Source of the DNA: Cryobacterium aureum
Lineage (GTDB): Bacteria; Actinomycetota; Actinomycetes; Actinomycetales; Microbacteriaceae
Direction of reading: 5' to 3'
DNA: 64,000 nucleotides
NCBI RefSeq assembly: GCF_002954245.1
Contig: NZ_PPTG01000001.1
Coordinates: 1 to 64,000 of the forward strand
In this document: positions 57,982 to 64,000 of the stretch, piece by piece
Numbering within the stretch: position 1 is the stretch's first letter
Layout of the letters: the number at the start of each line of letters is the position of its first letter
Notes under the pieces: model-generated
The model's input: only the letters and a program-made list of their open reading frames with translations
Database searches by the model: none
What the model was told of the DNA's origin: nothing
Position numbers and translations under genes: made by a program

Positions 57982-58689
57982 TTACGAACGACGGCCGGTA
58001 ATCCCCTGATAATCAACGACCTGCTTCTCCGTCATGGCGAAGACGCACTCTCCCCAGGAAGCGCACACGGTACTTCCGGAAATCACCTGGGGCCAGCCGG
58101 CCTCGAGCGAGGAACCGCCATCGTCGCCGGTGATGACGGCGGCCAGGGCGGCCGTGATCACTCCGTCGTAGGCTTCTGCACCGCCAGCGGTCGCCGTCAG
58201 CGTCGGATCGGCCGTCTTGAGGCGTGCGGCGAACGCGTCCGTGGCGGCCAGCGGGGTTCCACCATTGGCAAAGTCGATCAGGGCAACGACGGCAGCGCTG
58301 CCAATCAGGCCTTCAGCATCCGCTGGCAATGCCGTCGTCGCGTCCCACAGCACCAGATCCACGCCGCGCGCCGCGAGGTCGGCGTAGGCAGCGGCGAGGT
58401 CGCCGGCCACGTTGCGGTGGATGAGCTGCACGGGCTGGGTGGGCGTTGTCGGGTCGGAGAAAATGTCACGCACGGCGAGTTCGGTGCCGGCTACCTGAGC
58501 GGCACCGCTCGCGGCGTTGTCGCCGGTCATGGGAAACAGCGTGCCGATGAGAAGCGTGCCGTCGCCGGTGGGTGCGGTGCTGGTGACCGGCGTTGGGGTC
58601 GTACTCGGCTTGGCGGCCGGCGCACCGGTGCAGCCGGTCAGAGCCAGGGCAAGCAGCAAGACGGCGACGATCATGGGGCGACGGGGCAT
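57982..58689 (-). CDS. Compact paralogue of the binding lipoprotein
   Basis: The 235-residue product has a lipobox (LALTGC, Cys near residue 20), then LLIGTLFPMTGDNAASGAAQVAGTELAVRDI, which aligns with the start of the 434-residue neighbour. It later has ADPTLTATAGGAEAYDGVITAALAAVI, aligning with the neighbour's VDPTLTDYSYAAESYDAVMLIALAAY. About 170 residues of the middle of both lobes are missing, and it ends early with a segment containing two Cys residues. It may be a decaying duplicate or a small ligand-sensing lipoprotein. It lies 127 bases upstream of livJ. Confidence 0.75.
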   Translation of the reverse strand: MPRRPMIVAVLLLALALTGCTGAPAAKPSTTPTPVTSTAPTGDGTLLIGTLFPMTGDNAASGAAQVAGTELAVRDIFSDPTTPTQPVQLIHRNVAGDLAAAYADLAARGVDLVLWDATTALPADAEGLIGSAAVVALIDFANGGTPLAATDAFAARLKTADPTLTATAGGAEAYDGVITAALAAVITGDDGGSSLEAGWPQVISGSTVCASWGECVFAMTEKQVVDYQGITGRRS

Positions 58690-58787
58690 GTGGATCCTCT
58701 GGTGCTGGGCTGAACTGGTGCTGCTTGGTCTGGGCTGGCGCGTGCTGTTGGTTCAGCGTATCGGCTGGCCGGGCCGACTCATGCAAG

Positions 58788-59738
58788 CTAAGCGGGTTCG
58801 ACGGCGCTGCGGCGGGGAGTGCGGCCGGAGGCCACCATATCGACCGTCAAAATGATCAGGGCAACCCAGACCAGGCCGAAGCCGACCCAGCGTTCGAACG
58901 GCATCGCCTCGCCCAGGATGAACACACCCACCAGGAACTGCAGCACCGGCGCCACGAACTGAATGAGTCCGAGCACCGTCAACGGCAGGCGCCGGGCGGC
59001 GGCGGCGAACAGCAGCAGCGGTACCGCCGTGATGACACCGGCCGCGAGCAGGCCTGCCGTATGCCAGGGCGACACCGTGCCGAAGGTGAGCCCGGAAATG
59101 CCAGAGACGACGACGAGTTGGATGATGGCGACCGGGGCGAGCCAGGCGGTCTCCAGGGTGAGACCGGTGACGGCATCGACACTCGGGCCGACGCGCTTCT
59201 TGATCAGACCGTAGAACCCGAAGGAGAAGGCGAGGATGAGCGAGATCCACGGCAGCGAGCCGTACCCGACCGCGAGCACGACAACGGCGACAAAGCTGAT
59301 GGTGATGGCCACCCACTGCAGCCGGCGCAGGTGTTCCCGCAGCACGAACACGCCGAGCAGCACGGTGACGATCGGGTTGATGAAGTAACCGAGGGCCGCT
59401 TCGACCACGTGACCGGTGGTCGCGGCGATCACGTAGGTCTGCCAGTTGATGAAGATGAAGACCCCGGCCAGGCCCATGGTCCAGACCAGGCGTCGCTGTC
59501 TAAGGGCCCGCCCGAGCACCGTCCAGGTGCGGGTGACCGTGATGATCAGTACGCAGAAGACCAGGGAGAACAGTACCCGCCAGGCCACGATTTCAAAGGA
59601 GCCCGACGGTGCGAGCAGCAGAAAGTAGAGCGGCAGCGCACCCCAGAGTGCATAGGAAAGGCCGCCGAAGATGAGTCCGGCGCGATGCGTGCCGGCGGCA
59701 GTGCCGGTCGTCGCGACTGGGCTTACGGCATCCGTCAT
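58788..59738 (-). CDS. rarD: RarD-family EamA transporter
   Basis: The 316-residue ten-helix protein has RarD family marks: GLSYALWGALPLYFLLLAPSGSFEIVAWRVLFSLVFC at the start and LGLIQFVAPVLQFLVGVFILGEAMPFERWVGFGLVWVAL near the end. The substrate is unknown. It lies downstream of groES with a strong terminator between, and is probably transcribed separately. Confidence 0.9.
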   Translation of the reverse strand: MTDAVSPVATTGTAAGTHRAGLIFGGLSYALWGALPLYFLLLAPSGSFEIVAWRVLFSLVFCVLIITVTRTWTVLGRALRQRRLVWTMGLAGVFIFINWQTYVIAATTGHVVEAALGYFINPIVTVLLGVFVLREHLRRLQWVAITISFVAVVVLAVGYGSLPWISLILAFSFGFYGLIKKRVGPSVDAVTGLTLETAWLAPVAIIQLVVVSGISGLTFGTVSPWHTAGLLAAGVITAVPLLLFAAAARRLPLTVLGLIQFVAPVLQFLVGVFILGEAMPFERWVGFGLVWVALIILTVDMVASGRTPRRSAVEPA

Positions 59739-59781
59739 GAGGGTCCTTGACTACAGCAGAGGTGAAACGGGCTGAAAGCAG

Positions 59782-59816
59782 AAAACTCCCGGATAGCAGG
59801 GCTATCCGGGAGTTTT
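59782..59816 (-). terminator. Terminator of groES
   Basis: A 16-base perfect stem, AAAACTCCCGGATAGC with its exact complement, has a 3-base loop; the stem itself ends in TTTT on the minus strand. It lies 27 bases past the groES stop. Confidence 0.95.
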
Positions 59817-59843
59817 CAGTCTAGAACGACCGACTGCGTGGAG

Positions 59844-60140
59844 TTAGCGTACGACCACGGCGAGCACGTCGCGAGCGGAGAGAACCAGAAGGTCATCGCC
59901 ACCGAACTTGACCTCGGTTCCGCCGTACTTGGAGTAGATCACCTTGTCGCCGACGGCGATGTCGAGGGGGATGCGGTTGCCGTTGTCGTCAATGCGGCCG
60001 GGGCCGACTGCAACAACTTCGCCTTCCTGGGGCTTTTCCTTCGCGGTGTCAGGAATGACCAGACCTGATGCGGTGGTCTGCTCGGCATCGACCTGCTTGA
60101 TGACGATGCGATCCTCGAGCGGCTTGATGGAGACCGACAC
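59844..60140 (-). CDS. groES: Co-chaperonin GroES
   Basis: The 98-residue protein is a complete Gro[17 protein letters not shown] at the start, the mobile loop [21 protein letters not shown], and [30 protein letters not shown] at the end. It caps GroEL. GTG 60138-60140 is the start, with AAGAGG six bases upstream; a longer frame is not coding. No groEL follows, so it stands alone. Two CIRCE elements upstream show HrcA control. Confidence 0.98.
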   Translation of the reverse strand: MSVSIKPLEDRIVIKQVDAEQTTASGLVIPDTAKEKPQEGEVVAVGPGRIDDNGNRIPLDIAVGDKVIYSKYGGTEVKFGGDDLLVLSARDVLAVVVR

Positions 60141-60165
60141 GGTTGACCTCTTTCTAAGATTTGGG

Positions 60166-60192
60166 TTAGCAGACTCACAGCGAGAGTGCCAA
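60166..60192. promoter_or_regulatory. CIRCE-like element, proximal and degenerate
   Basis: TTAGCAGAC-N9-GAGTGCCAA has the 9-base spacing of CIRCE and the right half-site intact; the left half matches the standard TTAGCACTC in seven of nine positions. It lies 26 bases before the groES start codon. Confidence 0.65.
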
Positions 60193-60210
60193 GTGAAGTT
60201 TAGGGGGGTT

Positions 60211-60237
60211 CTGGCACTCACGCAACGTGAGTGCCAG
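60211..60237. promoter_or_regulatory. CIRCE element (HrcA operator)
   Basis: CTGGCACTC-N9-GAGTGCCAG is a perfect 9-9-9 inverted repeat of the actinobacterial CIRCE type. It lies upstream of groES and only 28 bases from the divergent methyltransferase start, so HrcA may affect both genes. Confidence 0.92.
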
Positions 60238-60265
60238 ATGGGGGTCATTTTGGTAGCGTTGCAGC

Positions 60266-61471
60266 ATGGATCGAACCGAACTCGTTGAGCTGCTTTCCCC
60301 CGCGAGTTTGCGGCTGTTGGATTCCCTGCCGCCCTACGACACCCACGGCGATGTGCTGAAACTCGTGAGCGATCTGCGCAAGGCCGGACACGAGCCCGGG
60401 CTCGTGTCGGCGGTGCTCAGCCAATCTCGACTGCGGGCCAAGGCCGCCCTCAAGTTCGGTGAATTCGCGAAGCGGATGCTGTTCACAGAGGCCGGCCTGG
60501 AACAGGCAACCCGGTTGCGTGTGGCCGCCCTGCACGCGGGCCGATTCAATGGTCTCGGTGCTGCCCTCGGTCGAGCGCCGCGAGTGGCCGACCTCGGCTG
60601 CGGCATCGGCGGCGATGCCATGGCCCTCGCCGCACTGGACCTGTCGGTCGTCGCCGTCGACGCCGACGAGGTCACGGCCACCGTCGCGAGCTTCAACCTC
60701 GCGCCGTTTCCGAACGCCTCGGCGGTGCAGGCCGATGCCGAGACGGTCGATCTCGACGATTTCGACGCGGTCTGGCTGGATCCGGCCCGCCGCACCAGCG
60801 GGCACAGCAACACGACACGGCTGACTCGTTCCGAGGATTATTCGCCCTCACTCGATTTCGCCTACCTACTGGCCACCCGGCTGCCGCTCGGCATGAAGCT
60901 CGGGCCCGGCCACGACCGCGACCAGATTCCGGTCGATGCCGAGGCCCAGTGGGTGTCGGTGGATGGCCAACTGGTGGAGATGGGCCTGTGGTTTGGCGCG
61001 CTCGCGCGCCCGGGCATCCGTCGGTCGGCGCTGCTCCTGACGGTAGACGGCACGCACGAACTGACCGCTCCGGACGACAGTCCGGACGTTGAAGCTGGCG
61101 CCCTAGGAAATTACGTCTACGAACCTGACGGCGCGGTGATTCGGGCACGCCTGATCGGCGATCTGGTCCGTTCGCTGGATGCCCGCATGCTGAGTGAGGG
61201 CATCGCCTACCTGACCAACGACACTCTCACACCGACGCCGTTTGCGAGCGCTTTTCGGGTGCTCGAAACGCTCCCGTTCGATGAGAAGAAGCTGCGGCTG
61301 GCGCTGCTTCAGCGACGCATCGGGACCCTTGAGATCAAGAAGCGCGGCGTCGACGTTGATCCGGCGACGCTGCGCGCCCGATTGAAGCTCAAGGGGCCGG
61401 AGGCCGCGACCTTGATTCTGACTCGCACGAACGGGCATCGCGTGGCGTTGCTCGTCGAGCGCGTGCGCTAG
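60266..61471 (+). CDS. Class I SAM-dependent methyltransferase with THUMP-like domain
   Basis: The 401-residue protein has a SAM-binding core ([18 protein letters not shown] near residue 110, then [11 protein letters not shown]) and [12 protein letters not shown] near 170, which resembles the catalytic loop of RNA/DNA methyltransferases. The C-terminal 70 residues ([35 protein letters not shown]) are the THUMP-like domain that suggests RNA binding. A role in rRNA or tRNA modification is likely, the target base unknown. It is divergent from groES. Confidence 0.87.
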   Translation: MDRTELVELLSPASLRLLDSLPPYDTHGDVLKLVSDLRKAGHEPGLVSAVLSQSRLRAKAALKFGEFAKRMLFTEAGLEQATRLRVAALHAGRFNGLGAALGRAPRVADLGCGIGGDAMALAALDLSVVAVDADEVTATVASFNLAPFPNASAVQADAETVDLDDFDAVWLDPARRTSGHSNTTRLTRSEDYSPSLDFAYLLATRLPLGMKLGPGHDRDQIPVDAEAQWVSVDGQLVEMGLWFGALARPGIRRSALLLTVDGTHELTAPDDSPDVEAGALGNYVYEPDGAVIRARLIGDLVRSLDARMLSEGIAYLTNDTLTPTPFASAFRVLETLPFDEKKLRLALLQRRIGTLEIKKRGVDVDPATLRARLKLKGPEAATLILTRTNGHRVALLVERVR

Positions 61472-61475
61472 CCGG

Positions 61476-61877
61476 TTACAGCAGCGGCAGCACGATCTGG
61501 CTGATGTAGATGACCCAGCCAACCGCTAGCAGAACCCCGACGACACCACTCACAAGGCCACTGAGCCAGAGAGTGCGCGCCCGATTCTCGGCGGTGCGCG
61601 CGATCAATGCGAGGGTGACCGCGATGAGCGCGATGGGCAAACCGAACACGCCAATCACGCCGAGAGCGAGCCCGACCAGGCCACAGATGACAGAGGAGAC
61701 CGCGAGCCGACGGCGGCCGGTGATGCGCTGCACCTCGGCCTCGGTGTAGCTGTACGGCACGAACTCGGTGGGAGCAGTGACCGTAGAGGCCCAGTCCAAC
61801 TGGCTGCCAGGCGGAGCGGGAGGGCGCGTGTATTGCAGCTGCGCCGGAGCCTCGTCGTGCTGGTGGGGTATAGTCAT
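61476..61877 (-). CDS. DUF4190-like membrane protein
   Basis: The 133-residue protein has a 55-residue Pro-rich cytoplasmic start and two to three helices (SSVICGLVGLALGVIGVFGLPIALIAVTLALIARTAENRARTLWLSGLVSGVVGVL). The layout is that of DUF4190 proteins, of unknown function. It faces the methyltransferase gene with four bases between stops. Confidence 0.7.
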   Translation of the reverse strand: MTIPHQHDEAPAQLQYTRPPAPPGSQLDWASTVTAPTEFVPYSYTEAEVQRITGRRRLAVSSVICGLVGLALGVIGVFGLPIALIAVTLALIARTAENRARTLWLSGLVSGVVGVLLAVGWVIYISQIVLPLL

Positions 61878-61975
61878 GGCTGTCCTCTGGCCGCGAATCG
61901 CACACGGTCAGCTCGTCGGGGTGGCCCCGGTCGATCGAAACGTGCCGCGTGGCTCCGTCGGGGCCACTTGCGTGG

Positions 61976-62467
61976 CTAGTAGTTGTAGCTCGTGCCGGCG
62001 GAGGCCGCCGCGAGCACCAAGACGATCGTAAAAGCGGCGAAGATGACGCCGCCGAGCAGGCCGACGTAGCCGAGGATGGTCCCCCAGAGAGCGAGCCCGT
62101 GCCCCCTTTCGCCGGTTTTCTTGATCTGGCTCAACGCGATGTGGCCCGTGATGATGCCAACCACCGAGATGAGAAGGATCGAGGTGACGAGCGAGATGAT
62201 CGACAGGACGTTGTACTTGTCCTGCGGGTTCTGCTGGCCGTAGGGGTTCTGGCCATAGGCCGGCTGCTGACCATACGCGGCGGGCTGGGCGTAGGCGGGA
62301 GCCTGGCCATATCCGGAAGCGGCCGGAGCGCCGGGTGCCGGGTAGCTCGGAGCGGCCGGGTATTCCGGAGCAGCCGGAGCTTCGTAGGCCGGCGTCGAAC
62401 GTGCCGGGTCGCTGCTTGCCGGGCTGCTGCTGGTCGGATCGACGGGGGGCTGGGTGGGATCAGACAT
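61976..62467 (-). CDS. DUF4190 protein with Pro/Tyr/Gln-rich tail
   Basis: The 163-residue protein begins with an 80-residue disordered region of AP, YGQ and PAYGQ repeats, followed by two helices of the DUF4190 type (YNVLSIISLVTSILLISVVGIITGHIALSQIKKTGERGHGLALWGTILGYVGLLGG). GGAG is present before the ATG. Together with the proteins at 47338 and 61476 it makes three members of this family in the window. Confidence 0.82.
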   Translation of the reverse strand: MSDPTQPPVDPTSSSPASSDPARSTPAYEAPAAPEYPAAPSYPAPGAPAASGYGQAPAYAQPAAYGQQPAYGQNPYGQQNPQDKYNVLSIISLVTSILLISVVGIITGHIALSQIKKTGERGHGLALWGTILGYVGLLGGVIFAAFTIVLVLAAASAGTSYNY

Positions 62468-62551
62468 CTGCGGTCTCCTTCAGACGGAAAATTCGGGGTC
62501 GCAGAGCCAGAATATCGCGTCAGTCCGCACGTGGGCGAATTCCGCAGCAGA

Positions 62552-63649
62552 TCAGACCTGAATCTGGCCGACCGGCAGGGTGGAATCGGCGCCGAATTCC
62601 ACCGTGGAGGGCTCATGCCCGGCCATGATGAGCTGCGCCCCAAGGGCGGCGATCATGGCACCGTTGTCGGTGCACAGCGAGAGGGGCGGGATGCGCAGAA
62701 CGATGCCGGCAGCATCCGTTCTGTCGATGGCGACTTCCCGCAGTCGTTTGTTGGCGATGACTCCGCCGCCGAGGAGCAGCCGTGGTACGCCGTAGTCGGC
62801 GCAGGCGGCGAGGGCCTTGGTGAGCAGAATATCGACGACCGCCTCTCGAAAACTGGCCGCGACATCGCCGATCGGCACGGGTTCGCCGGCGTCCTGGCGT
62901 TGTTCGACGAAGCGTGCGACCGAGGTTTTCAGGCCGGAGAAGGAGAAGTCGTAGCGGTGCGCGGCCATGTCCTTGGGCTGGCTGAGTCCGCGCGGAAAAC
63001 GAATCGCCTTCGGGTTGCCGCCGAGAGCGACCCGATCGATCTGCGGCCCACCGGGGTAGGGCAGGGAGAGCAGTCGTGCCACCTTGTCGAAGGCCTCGCC
63101 GGCGGCGTCGTCGATCGTTTCGCCGAGCAGCTCCACGTCGCTGACCAGGTCGCGCACGAGCAGCAGCGAGGTGTGGCCCCCGGAGACCAGCAGTGCGATC
63201 GTCGGGTACTCGAGCGGCGCGGCGTCGCCCGTGTTGGTGGTGTCGCCGTGCAGCAGATCACCCTGCAGCAGGTCGGCGCCGACGTGGCCGACCAGGTGGT
63301 TGACCGCGTAGATCGGTTTGTCGAGCGCCACGGCGAGCGCCTTGGCGGCACCGACGCCAACCATGAGCGCGCCGGAGAGTCCTGGCCCACAGGTGACCGC
63401 GATGGCGTCCAGATCGCTCAAACGGATGCCCGCCTCGGCGACGGCCGCGGTGATGACCGGCACAAGCTCGTCGAGGTGTGCCCGGGCCGCGATCTCGGGC
63501 ACGACGCCGCCGTAGCGGGCGTGCTCGTCCATGGAGCTCGCAATGGTGTTGGAGAGCAGGGTGGTTCCCCGCACGATGCCGATGCCGGTTTCGTCGCAGG
63601 AAGTTTCGATGCCGAGCACGAGGGGATCGGCGCGATTCATGGTCGTCAC
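62552..63649 (-). CDS. tsaD: tRNA N6-adenosine threonylcarbamoyltransferase
   Basis: The 365-residue ASKHA-fold enzyme makes t6A37 in tRNAs with TsaB and Tsa[15 protein letters not shown] opens the fold; the metal-binding [12 protein letters not shown] pair of His lies near residue 140; [13 protein letters not shown] near 170, [11 protein letters not shown] near 202, and [14 protein letters not shown] near 295 are family motifs. The GTG start (63647-63649) overlaps rimI (GTGA); ATG 63640 is an alternative start. Confidence 0.97.
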   Translation of the reverse strand: MTTMNRADPLVLGIETSCDETGIGIVRGTTLLSNTIASSMDEHARYGGVVPEIAARAHLDELVPVITAAVAEAGIRLSDLDAIAVTCGPGLSGALMVGVGAAKALAVALDKPIYAVNHLVGHVGADLLQGDLLHGDTTNTGDAAPLEYPTIALLVSGGHTSLLLVRDLVSDVELLGETIDDAAGEAFDKVARLLSLPYPGGPQIDRVALGGNPKAIRFPRGLSQPKDMAAHRYDFSFSGLKTSVARFVEQRQDAGEPVPIGDVAASFREAVVDILLTKALAACADYGVPRLLLGGGVIANKRLREVAIDRTDAAGIVLRIPPLSLCTDNGAMIAALGAQLIMAGHEPSTVEFGADSTLPVGQIQV

Positions 63650-64000
63650 GAGTTCTCCACGAGCATAGATTCCAGTTCTGGAATATTCAGGCGCATAACG
63701 ATGGCGTCGACGTTGTCGGGCTGGTAGTAGCCGCGGCGCACGCCGACGTCGATGAATCCGAGGCGTTCGTACAGGCGCTGGGCGCCGGGATTATCGGCCC
63801 GCACCTCCAGAAAGATCAGCCGAGCGCCGCGCTTACGGGCCTCGCTGATGAGCGCCTGCATGAGTGCACGGCCCAGGCCGCGTCCGCGCGCAGATTCGGC
63901 GACCGCGATGGTCTGAATGTCGCCCTCGACGGCTCCCCGGGGGGCGAGCAGGCCGGCGTAGCCCTCGACCGCGCTTGGTTCGTCGGGCGGAAACGCCACG
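63646..64000 (-). CDS. rimI: Ribosomal-protein alanine acetyltransferase, 5' end outside window
   Basis: Only the C-terminal 117 codons are present. The GNAT acetyl-CoA site is [14 protein letters not shown], followed by [32 protein letters not shown], the RimI pattern. It would acetylate the N-terminus of ribosomal protein S18. Its position directly before tsaD is the standard tsaB-rimI-tsaD order. The frame continues past base 64000. Confidence 0.9.
   Translation of the reverse strand, partial: VAFPPDEPSAVEGYAGLLAPRGAVEGDIQTIAVAESARGRGLGRALMQALISEARKRGARLIFLEVRADNPGAQRLYERLGFIDVGVRRGYYQPDNVDAIVMRLNIPELESMLVENS

Noticed and set aside
58700..59843. tRNA or other RNA genes in the intergenic gaps.
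   Set aside because: I scanned the longer gaps throughout the window for tRNA arms and TΨC-like sequences and found none; the visible structures are terminators.

Overview
The window is a 64 kb stretch of a high-G+C chromosome from an actinobacterium, most likely the family Microbacteriaceae (Cryobacterium/Leifsonia-like). The evidence is the purH-purN-perM and sucC-sucD order also known from actinobacteria, paired guaB and guaB3 genes, 13E12-type DUF222-HNH genes, CIRCE control of groES, DUF3817 and DUF4190 proteins, and frequent GTG starts with 4-base overlaps. The species cannot be named from the sequence. I saw no rRNA, tRNA, CRISPR array or prophage.

Layout. 0-2.2 kb: the end of an insertion sequence and an HNH endonuclease gene broken by an in-frame stop. 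2.2-6.3 kb: a heterodimeric ABC exporter with an unlisted 34-residue leader ORF upstream. 6.4-14.3 kb: DedA, an amino-acid dehydrogenase, purH-purN-perM and sucCD. 14.5-18.3 kb: small membrane proteins and an intact DUF222-HNH gene. 18.4-21.2 kb: a three-gene flavin electron-transfer operon (ferric-reductase-like protein, FMN-binding protein, ApbE). 21.3-27.3 kb: FUSC protein, PcrA helicase, glycerophosphodiesterase, Bax-inhibitor-like protein and a 50-residue membrane protein. 27.3-31.6 kb: a catabolic cassette (PucR regulator, zinc alcohol dehydrogenase, APC permease) bounded on its far side by a partial second copy of that 50-residue gene. 31.7-37.9 kb: accessory transporters and regulators with clear palindromic operators. 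38-42.9 kb: guaA, DUF3817, SURF1 and a KhtU/KhtT-like antiporter. 43.1-50.5 kb: an AbiEi-like gene between two repeat elements, glpD, guaB3, and a two-gene module of a membrane protein and a clostripain-type lipoprotein. 50.6-58.7 kb: guaB and a complete branched-chain-amino-acid-type ABC transporter with two binding lipoproteins. 58.8-64 kb: rarD, groES, a THUMP-like methyltransferase, DUF4190 proteins, tsaD and rimI.

How the genes work together. Purine synthesis is over-represented: purN and purH lead to IMP, guaB takes IMP to XMP, and guaA takes XMP to GMP. sucCD is a TCA step. The FMN operon looks like a membrane electron-export or reduction module whose FMN carrier is covalently loaded by ApbE. 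The Liv genes make one importer.

The least expected signals are at DNA level. (1) A 9-base motif, AGCGGATGC or its complement, occurs at least 30 times in both orientations, where about one is expected, and sometimes forms inverted pairs between genes. (2) A family of five ~70 bp imperfect palindromes lies in gene borders, two of them flanking the AbiEi-like gene as direct repeats. Counts were made by eye.
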